This document shows positions 1 through 7,979 of a stretch of 25,711 nt of DNA, piece by piece. The stretch is from Cytophagales bacterium. GTDB lineage: Bacteria > Bacteroidota > Bacteroidia > Cytophagales > Cyclobacteriaceae. The stretch spans positions 1-25,711 of the forward strand of contig DNTA01000113.1 of NCBI GenBank assembly GCA_003500135.1, in the 5' to 3' direction. The notes beneath the pieces are model-generated. The model was given only the letters and a program-made list of their open reading frames with translations, was not told the DNA's origin and did no database searches. Every line of letters starts with the position of its first letter. The first letter of the stretch is position 1. The translations under genes were made by a program, and so were the position numbers.

Positions 1-642
1 GATTTGTATACAGAACATTTAAAGGGTTTTGACGTCGTTAATGCGAAACGCGCAAATCGCAGAGGTGAATCGGTAATCAAGCGAGGGACGGCAAAATTAT
101 ATTATCGCTTGTTAAAGAGAATTGTACCTTTTGAAATTCCCTTGGACACCGGAGACTTTCGCCTTATCAGCAAAAAGGTGGTGGATGCTTTAAACACCAT
201 GCCGGAACAGAACAGATATTTAAGGGGCCAAATCGCCTGGATGGGCTACAAAACCTCGAGTATAATTTACGAACGCGATTCCCGTAAGCGCGGAGAAAGT
301 GGATATACCTATGGTAAAATGTTTAAATTGGCGGTTGACGGGATTACTGGATTTTCCGATCGTCCACTTTGGTTGGTAAGTCGAATGGGGTTTATTATCG
401 CGCTGCTTTCATTTTTATTCATCATCTATGCCATTTTCGCACATTTTATAATGGAACAGACTATTACAGGATGGACCTCCATCATTGTGAGCGCTACTTT
501 TTTAGGTGGAATTCAGCTATTCTCTATTGGAATTATTGGAGAATACATAGCCCGAATCAATGCCAATGTGAAACAGCGTCCGATGTACATGGTAGAGTCC
601 TCCAACATTGAATCAGTAAAAACCAAAAAAATAAGATCATAG
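1..642 (+). CDS. Family 2 glycosyltransferase, DPM1/GtrB-like, C-terminal part (5' end outside window)
   Basis: The frame is open from the first base, so this is the 3' part of a gene. The first TTG (base 4) is an internal codon, not a start. The visible 213 residues match the end of polyprenyl-phosphate sugar transferases of the DPM1/GtrB/ArnC group. There is a DTGDFRLI motif, then RKRGESGYTYGKMFKLA, the usual basic stretch before the membrane part. Two hydrophobic helices follow (about residues 122-148 and 157-182), then a short basic tail. The catalytic N-terminal DxD region is missing from view. Members move a sugar from a nucleotide donor to undecaprenyl or dolichyl phosphate on the inner face of the cytoplasmic membrane. 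The stop TAG lies just before the likely start of the acyltransferase gene, so the two are probably in one operon. Family is secure; sugar unknown. Confidence 0.88.
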   Translation, partial: DLYTEHLKGFDVVNAKRANRRGESVIKRGTAKLYYRLLKRIVPFEIPLDTGDFRLISKKVVDALNTMPEQNRYLRGQIAWMGYKTSSIIYERDSRKRGESGYTYGKMFKLAVDGITGFSDRPLWLVSRMGFIIALLSFLFIIYAIFAHFIMEQTITGWTSIIVSATFLGGIQLFSIGIIGEYIARINANVKQRPMYMVESSNIESVKTKKIRS

Positions 643-647
643 AGGCG

Positions 648-1589
648 ATAGAAATCAGAAAATATGAGTCTCAGGATCAAAAGCGCTGGGATCATTTCCT
701 GGATGGTATAAAGATTCCTGCCCTGCTCTTTAAAAGGGGATTTATGGATTACCATTCCGAGCGCTTTGAAGACCACTCGGTACTTGTATTCAAAGGAGAT
801 GCCCTGGTCGCTGTTTGTCCTGCGCACAGGGAAAATAAAGAATTAAGAAGCCACTGGGGCCTGACTTACGGCGGGGTTTTATGGGATCCAAATCTTAATG
901 ATACCGAGCTTGATTCTATTTTTCAACTGTTTAAAGGGTACTTACGGGAACAAGGATTTATGAAGTTTTACATCAAGGAGATTCCGTCAATTTACCTTCA
1001 ACCAGATGCTTTTACAATGAATCGAAAATTATACGGACAGGCATATATAGCCCATACTGAACGGGTCCTTGCTGTGGATTATAGCAAACCATTTCAAATT
1101 CACAAGACCAAATTAAAGCACTACAGAAGAGGAAAGCGTTTGGGCTTTGAAATTAATTGTACCACTGACTTTAGCAGCTTCTGGAAGGAAGTGCTGTCGC
1201 CCAGATTGGCATCCAGACACAAGGTGAAACCGGTTCACAGCCTGGAGGAGATTACTTTGCTGGCTAAGAGATTTCCCGAAGAGATCAAACAATATAATAT
1301 TCAGTTAAATGGTGAGATTCTGGCAGGGATTACTCTTTTTGACAAAGGATCGGTAGTCAAAAGCCAATATGGAGCAACGACCGACCTTGGAGAGACATAC
1401 AGAGCTTTGGAGTTTTTATTTATTGAGTTAATTAAGGATTATAAAACGCAGGGGAAGCGCTTTTTTTCAATGGGGACAGTAGGAGATCAACGCTTTCCGG
1501 AAGGATTTAATCCCGGGTTAAAGAGACAGAAGGAGGAGTTGGGGTGCATCGAGTTTCAACAACATTTTTATACTTTTGATTTGAAATGA
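648..1589 (+). CDS. GNAT/FemAB-like acyltransferase of the polysaccharide locus, probable ATA start
   Basis: The first ATG in this frame is at 744 (281 residues), but the frame is open back to 612. The extra upstream residues read like the normal start of this family (IEIRKYESQDQKRWDHFL, then a stretch leading into FMDYHSERFEDHSVLVF). I therefore place the start at the ATA codon at 648, giving 313 residues; no ATG, GTG or TTG lies between 612 and 744. The body resembles GNAT-fold proteins related to FemAB that are common in flavobacterial polysaccharide clusters, with paired half-domains and a C-terminal GTVGDQRFPEGFNPGLKRQKEELG segment. It overlaps the aminotransferase gene by 4 bases (ATGA), so the two are translationally coupled. 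The likely role is N-acylation of the amino sugar made by its neighbour; this is inference from position. Confidence 0.8.
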   Translation: MEIRKYESQDQKRWDHFLDGIKIPALLFKRGFMDYHSERFEDHSVLVFKGDALVAVCPAHRENKELRSHWGLTYGGVLWDPNLNDTELDSIFQLFKGYLREQGFMKFYIKEIPSIYLQPDAFTMNRKLYGQAYIAHTERVLAVDYSKPFQIHKTKLKHYRRGKRLGFEINCTTDFSSFWKEVLSPRLASRHKVKPVHSLEEITLLAKRFPEEIKQYNIQLNGEILAGITLFDKGSVVKSQYGATTDLGETYRALEFLFIELIKDYKTQGKRFFSMGTVGDQRFPEGFNPGLKRQKEELGCIEFQQHFYTFDLK

Positions 1590-2686
1590 TCCCATTTTTA
1601 GATCTTAAAAAACTTAACCAACGATTTGACAAAGAACTGCAGTCCTCTTTGAGAGAAGTCCTGGAAAACGGGCAGTATATCAACAGCAGTGCAGTCGATG
1701 CCTTTGAAAAAGAGTTCGCCGCTTATTGCGGTACTCACTATTGTGTTGGTACAGCGAGCGGCCTGGATGCATTGACCCTTATCTTACAGGGGTATATCCA
1801 TTTAGGCAGATTAAAAAAAGGAGATCAGGTGCTGGTCCCTTCCAATACCTTTATAGCTACTATTTTTTCTGTGATCAAGGCTGGCTTGATCCCTGTATTG
1901 GTGTCACCAGATGAACGATCGTTCAATATCGATCTAAAAGGCATAGAGAATTCTTATTCGGCGAAGGTGAGAGCAGTGATTGTTGTACATCTGTATGGTC
2001 AATTGTCCGATACTTGCCCCATATTGGATTTTTGTCGTTCCAAAGACATGTTGCTCATTGAAGATGCCGCCCAGGCGCACGGAGCTCGCAATAGTTCCGG
2101 GAGCAAGGCGGGCAGTCTTGGAGACGCTGCAGCCTTTAGCTTTTATCCTTCAAAAAATTTAGGTGCATTGGGGGATTCGGGTGCCGTTACCACAAATGAT
2201 GCCCAACTGGCGGAGCAGGTAAGGCTTCTGGGTAATTATGGAAGCAGGAAAAAGTACCATTATGAGGCCATTGGAGCCAATAGCCGACTTGATGAGGTCC
2301 AGGCTTCCTGGCTTAGAATAAAATTAAAATATTTAGATTCGGATAATCAAAGAAGACGAGACATTGCATATCGCTATGCTTCAAGCATCAACAATCCAAA
2401 GATCAGATTGCCTGAGTTTAAAGGTTTAGAGGACCACGTGTTTTATGTCTATGTGGTGCGTGTAGACCACAGGGATGAATTTATAAATTATCTCAATTCA
2501 AATCAGATAGAATCCCATATACATTACCCGCTTGCACCCCACCTGCAACAGGCATTATTACGATTTAATTTTGATCCATGTCCCGTTTCTGATCGGATAC
2601 ATCAGACTGTGGTTAGTATCCCCCTCAATCCTATTCTCACAGATGAAGAAGTACAGCATATCATAGAAATTTTAAATGCCTACTAA
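1586..2686 (+). CDS. DegT/DnrJ/EryC1/StrS sugar aminotransferase, FdtB-like
   Basis: A 366-residue PLP-dependent nucleotide-sugar aminotransferase of normal length. The start MIPFLDLKKLNQRF is typical. D160 in LIEDAAQAHGA should contact the pyridine nitrogen of PLP, and K190 in FSFYPSKNLGALGDSG is the expected Schiff-base lysine. The C-terminal ANSRLDEVQASWLRIKL segment is also a family hallmark. Enzymes of this type put an amino group on a keto-deoxysugar bound to dTDP, using glutamate. An FdtA-like 3,4-ketoisomerase is encoded at 7575-7979, so the best guess is transamination at C3 of dTDP-3-keto-6-deoxyhexose (Fuc3N or Qui3N). The ATG overlaps the stop of the acyltransferase gene, and the next gene starts at a TTG immediately after its TAA. 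Family secure; substrate inferred. Confidence 0.92.
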   Translation: MIPFLDLKKLNQRFDKELQSSLREVLENGQYINSSAVDAFEKEFAAYCGTHYCVGTASGLDALTLILQGYIHLGRLKKGDQVLVPSNTFIATIFSVIKAGLIPVLVSPDERSFNIDLKGIENSYSAKVRAVIVVHLYGQLSDTCPILDFCRSKDMLLIEDAAQAHGARNSSGSKAGSLGDAAAFSFYPSKNLGALGDSGAVTTNDAQLAEQVRLLGNYGSRKKYHYEAIGANSRLDEVQASWLRIKLKYLDSDNQRRRDIAYRYASSINNPKIRLPEFKGLEDHVFYVYVVRVDHRDEFINYLNSNQIESHIHYPLAPHLQQALLRFNFDPCPVSDRIHQTVVSIPLNPILTDEEVQHIIEILNAY

Positions 2687-3988
2687 TTGAGAGTATTTTT
2701 AAAGTACATCAATGATCACGTGCTTCATAAGGCAGCTAATCTGAATCTGGCACATATTTCTGTAAAGATTTTAGCCGGTACCGTGATTACCAAGTTTGTT
2801 GCGGTGCTTATTGGGGCGGAGGGAATGGCTCTTATGGGCAACTTAAGGAACTTTTTTTCGGCCTTTCAGTCGGTGTCCATCGGAGGAATGTATCAGGGAA
2901 TGGTCAAATTTATTAGTAAATTCAGGGAAGACACCGTACGACTCAGTGAAACGCTTTCCACAGCTTATTACGTGGGCTTTTTACTCACATTTCTTGCCTC
3001 TCTGTTCTGTTATTACAATGCGGAAAGTATAAGTGAATTTTTGTTTTCCGGTCGCTATCAGTACAGCTATATCATTCGACTAATGGGTCTGTTGTTGCCA
3101 TTCTATTCCTTGAACATGTTTAGCTTTTCAATTATGAATGGCTTTTCTAAGTTCAGGATTCTGCTGGTTATTAATATCATTGGACAGGTTCTTGGGCTGC
3201 TGGTTACACTGGTTTTAATTTGGCAGGATAATATTGACGGGGCATTGACTTCCATTGTCATTACTCCGGCTCTTGTCTTCCTGATAACCTTGGTTGGTAT
3301 ATTGTGGAGACGAAGCTTGATAGGTCTCATCCAATTCAGGAATATAACAGTTGAAGCGCTTCAACTAATAGCTCCACATACAGTGGTAGCTATGCTTACG
3401 TCGGTATCAATCCCATTGGTACTTATTCTCATTCGAAACTATCTAATGACTGAGGTCGGGATTAAAGAGGCTGGTTATTGGCAGGCAGTCAATCGCATTT
3501 CAGACTACTATCTGATGTTTATGAATTCATTGCTCGTTCTTTACGTATTTCCGAGATTAAATTCAACTTCGAGTACAAAAGCCTTTAGGGCCGAAATTTA
3601 TCGTTTTTACAAATCTGTAATGCCTTATTTTGCAGCTGTTCTTCTTTTGATCTATATCGTAAGGGTACCACTCATTCAAATATTGTTAACGGATGAATTT
3701 AAGCCGGCCAAAGCATTATTTGCCTGGCAGCTTTTTGGTGATTTTTTAAAGGTAATGGCCATGGTCGTTGCATTGCAATTTTTGGCGAAACGCATGTTTA
3801 TTCACTTCATAATTTTACAGGTATTTTTGTTTTTGATCCTGTACATCAGCAGTATGTACTTTATTGATGCCTTCGGTGTGCAAGGCGCCGTTATGGCACA
3901 TTGTTTAAGTTATGGCCTTTATTTCGCGATTATTTTACTACTTTTTGCAAGTTCTTTATTCGGAGTTATCTCTGAGCAACAAGAGTAG
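2687..3988 (+). CDS. Wzx-type O-antigen/polysaccharide flippase, first of two tandem copies
   Basis: A 433-residue protein made almost wholly of hydrophobic helices (roughly 12) joined by short basic loops, as in Wzx/WzxE lipid-linked oligosaccharide flippases of the MOP superfamily. The N-terminal part contains a family-typical GAEGMALMGNLRNFFSAFQS segment, and the second half has EAGYWQAVNRIS and WQLFGDFLKV. The start is a TTG directly abutting the TAA of the aminotransferase gene; the next in-frame Met would remove the first membrane helix. The role would be moving an undecaprenyl-diphosphate-linked repeat unit across the cytoplasmic membrane. The next gene is a clear paralogue in the same orientation, with only 5 bases between them. 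Confidence 0.88.
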   Translation: MRVFLKYINDHVLHKAANLNLAHISVKILAGTVITKFVAVLIGAEGMALMGNLRNFFSAFQSVSIGGMYQGMVKFISKFREDTVRLSETLSTAYYVGFLLTFLASLFCYYNAESISEFLFSGRYQYSYIIRLMGLLLPFYSLNMFSFSIMNGFSKFRILLVINIIGQVLGLLVTLVLIWQDNIDGALTSIVITPALVFLITLVGILWRRSLIGLIQFRNITVEALQLIAPHTVVAMLTSVSIPLVLILIRNYLMTEVGIKEAGYWQAVNRISDYYLMFMNSLLVLYVFPRLNSTSSTKAFRAEIYRFYKSVMPYFAAVLLLIYIVRVPLIQILLTDEFKPAKALFAWQLFGDFLKVMAMVVALQFLAKRMFIHFIILQVFLFLILYISSMYFIDAFGVQGAVMAHCLSYGLYFAIILLLFASSLFGVISEQQE

Positions 3989-3993
3989 CCACT

Positions 3994-5286
3994 TTGAAAC
4001 TGCCACGATTTTTAAAATCTAATCTCATCCTGAAGATCACTTCGGTGAATTCTACTGTGATCATTATTCGATTGATCATCGCTCTTTTTATTCAACGTAT
4101 TCTCGCGGTCATGGTTGGAGAGGCAGGTATTGCAAAGATAGGCCAATTGCGCAATGTGACAGCGATGCTGATGAGCTTCACAACACTCGGGGTTTCTAAT
4201 GGGGTGATCAAATACTTGTCTGAGCTCAAATCGGATAAACACGTTTTGAACAAATTATTTTCTGCAACCTTTATACTTGGTTCTATTGGGACAATAGTCT
4301 CATCGATCGTACTGTTAGTATTCGCAGATGAGATTTCCCTTTATCTCTTCTCTGATTTATCTTACAAGATCATAGTTCAGTTACTGGCGGTTGCGGTTCC
4401 ATTCATTGCCTTGCATCGCATATTCAATTCTGTGATTAGTGGGTTGTCTGATTACAAAAGCTATGCTAAGGTGGAGTTATTTGCTTACATATTGTCAGCA
4501 ATGGCCTTACTGCTTGGACTGCATCTTAAAAGCCTTACAGGGGTTTTAGTGGCGATCGCCCTTACGCCAATCATACAATTTAGTGTCCTGCTCATGGTTT
4601 TTGGGAAAACATTAAGACTCTATATTAAGTTTCACGAAATCAAATGGGAAACATCCTACATCAAACCACTCCTTGGCTTCACCATGATGTCCTTTGTGTC
4701 CACATTTCTTCTCAACTCTGTAGAACTGGACGTAAGAACTCAAATTTCGGATCGTATAAATATAGAGGAAGCCGGTTATTGGACGGCTATGACCTTTATC
4801 TCCAAGAACTACATGGTATTTATATCTGGGATACTTGCATTGTACGTCCTGCCAAAGTTTTCAAGCATCACGACGAGGTCTGGTTTCAAGAAAGAAGTGT
4901 TGTATGTGTTTAAATCAATACTTCCTTTATTTGCCTTGGGAATGCTGGGGATTTATATGTTTAGAGACACGATTATCGATTTGATCTATCCGAAGTTCAC
5001 CGGAATGGCAGTTTTATTCAAGTGGCAATTAATCGGTGATTTCATCAGGTTGATTTCTATGATACTGGCCTATCAGTTTTTAGCTAAGAAACTGGTGAAA
5101 ACCTTTATTATTACGGAGCTCATATCTCTTGTCTGCTTTTATGTGTTTAGCATGTATCTCATTCAGTTTTATGAAACTGAGGGCGTTGTTATTGCCCATT
5201 TTTTGAGATATGTCGTCTACCTATTATCCGTTGTATTCGGATTGTATCTCTATTTTAGACGGAATTCGGAAGTTAGTGCACCTTGA
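3994..5286 (+). CDS. Wzx-type O-antigen/polysaccharide flippase, second of two tandem copies
   Basis: A 430-residue multi-helix membrane protein, paralogous to the one just upstream. Aligning EAGYWTAMTFIS with EAGYWQAVNRIS and reading on for 33 residues, I count 16 identities, and WQLIGDFIRL matches WQLFGDFLKV. It belongs to the same Wzx/WzxE-like family and should flip a lipid-linked glycan. The start is TTG at 3994. The 3' end runs 11 bases past the stop codon of the convergent glycosyltransferase gene, with 14 bases of overlap in total and no terminator visible. The similarity is moderate, so this is an old duplication or separate acquisition rather than a recent copy. Each flippase may serve a different glycan, or they may work together; the sequence does not say which. 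Confidence 0.87.
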   Translation: MKLPRFLKSNLILKITSVNSTVIIIRLIIALFIQRILAVMVGEAGIAKIGQLRNVTAMLMSFTTLGVSNGVIKYLSELKSDKHVLNKLFSATFILGSIGTIVSSIVLLVFADEISLYLFSDLSYKIIVQLLAVAVPFIALHRIFNSVISGLSDYKSYAKVELFAYILSAMALLLGLHLKSLTGVLVAIALTPIIQFSVLLMVFGKTLRLYIKFHEIKWETSYIKPLLGFTMMSFVSTFLLNSVELDVRTQISDRINIEEAGYWTAMTFISKNYMVFISGILALYVLPKFSSITTRSGFKKEVLYVFKSILPLFALGMLGIYMFRDTIIDLIYPKFTGMAVLFKWQLIGDFIRLISMILAYQFLAKKLVKTFIITELISLVCFYVFSMYLIQFYETEGVVIAHFLRYVVYLLSVVFGLYLYFRRNSEVSAP

Positions 5287-6424
5287 TCAGTGACTTCCAT
5301 TTTTTAATGTATTTTCGGGCACAGACCACGTGATCATGGTGTTCTTCTACAAAGGCCCTGGCCTGTTTTGCAATTCTTACAATGTTTTGAGGATTGAGAA
5401 TAAGCCAGTCTAGTTTATAGACAATAGAATCAACATCTGGAAGGGCATTAATAGCCACCTGATCCTCCTGCAAATTATAATGGTCTAAGAACTCCTGTTC
5501 GGCCCCTGTAAAGACCACTTTACCTTTGGCCATGGCTTCCAGAGCATTGAATCCCTGATCGTAGGCATACACCTGATCAAGTAGTATGTGACAGCGGTCA
5601 AAGGCTTTAATGTATTCTTTGTAAGGCAGATTCGTTGTTGTGATGATCTCTACCTTATCGTTGTGCTTTGATTGGATAATTGCAAGGGCTTTATCGAAAA
5701 AGTCGTTACCCTTTTTAAAATAATTATGACTGTTAATACCATGAAAGATCACAATTCTACCATCTGTAACCGGTTCTTTGAAATGGAGAAGTCCCGTATT
5801 TATGGCATGGGGGATCATTCCAAGGTATTTGGGGTGGTTTTGCATTGGAATATCATAGTCCAGATCATTGGTTATGACCCCCTTAATACGTTGAAATAAG
5901 AATTTATGAAGGGTTAAATGATCCGGTTGTAGATAGCTCAAAGCCGAAGCATAGTCGCGTTTGGTTCCCTTACCGTCATGATATGGACTTAAAATGGAGT
6001 ATCTAAGAAGCTCAGACTTGGCGTATGATACACTAATGTAATCGGTTCCACAGGAGAGTAGAAAAGGGGAGGAATTCCAATTTATTAAGGACTTAAAAAG
6101 ATCTTTCTGGGTCTTTCGATCACATCCAAAAGGAGCCTCATTTATAAATTGTAGAATGTCAAACCCAGCCAGTAGTGATTTGTGTTTTTTTAGTTGGTAT
6201 TTGAGGTGTAACCCAAGTAGGTCTGTTTTAAATAGTTTTAAAACGAGTACTCTGAGTTTTTTGAGTATACCACTCTCAAAGTGGTTCTTCAGTTGGTGAT
6301 CTACTTCTACTTTTTTGAAACCATCTGTTAACCCCACCACTTTAGCCTCATGGCCCAGTTTCTCTAACCCAAGCTTAATATTGTGATGAGCCCTGTTATA
6401 TTCTCCAACTAAAAGTACCTTCAT
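5273..6424 (-). CDS. GT4-like glycosyltransferase (GT-B fold)
   Basis: A 383-residue soluble protein with the outline of a GT-B glycosyltransferase. The N-terminal Rossmann start is MKVLLVGEYNRAHHNIKLGL, and the linker region carries PHAINTGLLHF. The C-terminal donor site region is DQGFNALEAMAKGKVVF (about residues 289-305). The second Glu of the usual EX7E motif is there (LEAMA), but the position of the first Glu is not clearly filled, so this is a divergent member. It probably adds one sugar of the surface glycan repeat unit in the cytoplasm. It lies alone on the minus strand between plus-strand genes of the same locus, shares a 54-base divergent promoter region with the next transferase gene and converges on the second flippase gene. 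Donor and acceptor cannot be told. Confidence 0.82.
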   Translation of the reverse strand: MKVLLVGEYNRAHHNIKLGLEKLGHEAKVVGLTDGFKKVEVDHQLKNHFESGILKKLRVLVLKLFKTDLLGLHLKYQLKKHKSLLAGFDILQFINEAPFGCDRKTQKDLFKSLINWNSSPFLLSCGTDYISVSYAKSELLRYSILSPYHDGKGTKRDYASALSYLQPDHLTLHKFLFQRIKGVITNDLDYDIPMQNHPKYLGMIPHAINTGLLHFKEPVTDGRIVIFHGINSHNYFKKGNDFFDKALAIIQSKHNDKVEIITTTNLPYKEYIKAFDRCHILLDQVYAYDQGFNALEAMAKGKVVFTGAEQEFLDHYNLQEDQVAINALPDVDSIVYKLDWLILNPQNIVRIAKQARAFVEEHHDHVVCARKYIKKWKSLIKVH

Positions 6425-6453
6425 AATAAGGTAAAAGTGTAAGTGTAATAAAT

Positions 6454-6472
6454 TAAATTTGATTCAAATATA
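6454..6472. promoter_or_regulatory. Overlapping divergent -7 promoter elements around a 13-base palindrome
   Basis: TAAATTTG (6454-6461, plus strand) and TATATTTG (6472-6465, minus strand) both match the Bacteroidota -7 consensus TAnnTTTG. They face away from each other around the perfect palindrome ATTTGA-T-TCAAAT (6457-6469). The plus element is 17 bases before the ATG at 6479 and the minus element 40 bases before the ATG at 6424. No good -33 TTG was found for either, so strength is uncertain. Confidence 0.45.
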
Positions 6473-6478
6473 AGTTTA

Positions 6479-7567
6479 ATGGATGGTATATCTGGAAAGA
6501 AGGTGTGTGTTGTGGTAAAGGCCTTAAGTAAAGGTGGTGCCGAACGTTCTGCCTCTATTCTTACGTACATCTTGTCAGACCTCGGGCACGAGGTCTTTGT
6601 AGTATCAGTGCTCAACGAAATTGACTATAAATTTAAAGGAACACTCTTTAACCTTGGTGTGGACAAGGAGAGTCAGCAAGGGGTTTTAGGACGATTGAAT
6701 AGATTTTGGAAGTTGTTCAAATACATTAGAAAGCACCAATTTGATTATATTATTGACAACAGAACGCGCGTACGTCCATTTCAGGAATTATTGCTAGCAG
6801 CATTAGTTTATCCTCGTAAAAAAACCATCTACTGTGTGCGAAGCTTCAATATTAAAAATTACATTTCCGAGAATCAATTTCTTGCAAAACGCACTTATGC
6901 AAGGGCTTATAAAATTGTAGCTGTTTCTCGAATGGTCAAAGAGAAAATTGAACATGAGTATGGGTTTTCTAATGTAATGGAGATCAACAACCCTATTGAA
7001 CCCATGGATCTGGAACGGGGATCTGAGGCAGTTCTTTCCCAAGATTACATTCTCTATTTCGGCCGTTTGGATGAAAAAGTAAAGCATTTGACACTGCTCA
7101 TTGATGCCTATTCAGAATCTAAGCTTTCAGATAAGGGTGTGTCTTTGGTCATTATGGGCTCAGGCCCAGATGAGGAGTTTTTGAAAGCTTATGCCAACAC
7201 TAAAAAAACCTGTTCGTTAATTAAATTTATAGAATTTAATCCTTTTCCTGCAAGTACTATTAAGCGTGCTTTATTTACCGTCCTGACCAGCAGGTGGGAG
7301 GGGTTTCCCAGGATGATCCTTGAATCACTTTCCCTGGGGGTACCCGTGCTATCAGTGAAGTGCAAATCGGGACCGGAAGAACTGATCGTGCATGAAGAGA
7401 ATGGACTTCTTGTGATGAACAACAACATACAGGCTTTGGCGTTGGGTATGGATCGATTGATAAGCGATGAAGCACTTTACAAGCACTGTAAGCGAAACGC
7501 TCAAAGAAGTATTAAGCCATATAGTTTAGAACAGATTAGCCAGAAATGGCAAATGATCCTGAAATAA
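6479..7567 (+). CDS. Family 4 glycosyltransferase (GT-B fold)
   Basis: A 362-residue GT4 retaining glycosyltransferase with clear landmarks. GGAERS (residues 19-24) is the acceptor-side loop seen in many members. FGRLDEKVKHL (194-204) opens the C-terminal donor domain and MGSGP lies at 226-230. The EX7E catalytic/donor motif is complete as EGFPRMILE (E274 and E282), followed by GVPVLS. It should transfer a nucleotide-sugar donor to a lipid-linked intermediate in the cytoplasm. Its stop is 7 bases before the ketoisomerase gene start, so they form a two-gene operon driven from the divergent promoter region. The family is secure; the sugar is unknown. Confidence 0.9.
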   Translation: MDGISGKKVCVVVKALSKGGAERSASILTYILSDLGHEVFVVSVLNEIDYKFKGTLFNLGVDKESQQGVLGRLNRFWKLFKYIRKHQFDYIIDNRTRVRPFQELLLAALVYPRKKTIYCVRSFNIKNYISENQFLAKRTYARAYKIVAVSRMVKEKIEHEYGFSNVMEINNPIEPMDLERGSEAVLSQDYILYFGRLDEKVKHLTLLIDAYSESKLSDKGVSLVIMGSGPDEEFLKAYANTKKTCSLIKFIEFNPFPASTIKRALFTVLTSRWEGFPRMILESLSLGVPVLSVKCKSGPEELIVHEENGLLVMNNNIQALALGMDRLISDEALYKHCKRNAQRSIKPYSLEQISQKWQMILK

Positions 7568-7574
7568 AATAAAG

Positions 7575-7979
7575 ATGAAAACGTATAAGATCATAAATAT
7601 CCCCAAGGTTCATGACCAAAGAGGAAGTCTTGCGGTACTTGAAAAAGGATCTCTTCCCTTTCAGATAAAACGGGTTTATTATTTGTATGACGTTCCAAGC
7701 GACAGTTACAGGGGCGGACATGCGCATAATAACCAGGAGTCAATTATCATCGCACTGAGTGGCAGTTTTGAAGTGGTGTTGGATGATGGTCGGTCTAAAG
7801 AACGCATCATGCTCAATAAGCCAAACCAGGGTCTTTTTCTACCTACCCTCGTATGGAGAGAAATTGACAATTTTTCATCTGGTGCTGTTTGTTTAGTTTT
7901 GGCTTCCACAGAATTTGATGAGAACGAGTACATAAGGAACTACCAAGACTTTATTTCAATTGTAAGAACTGACGTATAG
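7575..7979 (+). CDS. fdtA: dTDP-6-deoxyhexose 3,4-ketoisomerase, FdtA/QdtA-like (WxcM-like cupin)
   Basis: A 134-residue single-domain cupin of normal length for FdtA/QdtA sugar 3,4-ketoisomerases. The hallmark RGGHAHNNQE segment contains H49 and H51, the histidine pair known as catalytic in this family. VHDQRGSLAVLE near the start and the C-terminal FDENEYIRNYQDF also fit. The enzyme moves the keto group of dTDP-4-keto-6-deoxyglucose from C4 to C3, making the substrate for a C3 aminotransferase. That partner is probably the DegT-family enzyme at 1586-2686, on the same strand but separated by the flippases and a minus-strand gene. Fuc3N (FdtA) and Qui3N (QdtA) outcomes cannot be told apart by eye, so the symbol is provisional. 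The 3' end overlaps the convergent GT2 gene by 24 bases. Confidence 0.88.
   Translation: MKTYKIINIPKVHDQRGSLAVLEKGSLPFQIKRVYYLYDVPSDSYRGGHAHNNQESIIIALSGSFEVVLDDGRSKERIMLNKPNQGLFLPTLVWREIDNFSSGAVCLVLASTEFDENEYIRNYQDFISIVRTDV

Noticed and set aside
4..6. TTG as start codon of the first gene
   Set aside because: The protein lacks the catalytic half of its family and the frame is open to base 1, so the gene begins outside the window.
369..827. Open frames on both strands over the first glycosyltransferase and acyltransferase genes
   Set aside because: They overlap well-supported genes in other frames and have no recognisable protein pattern.
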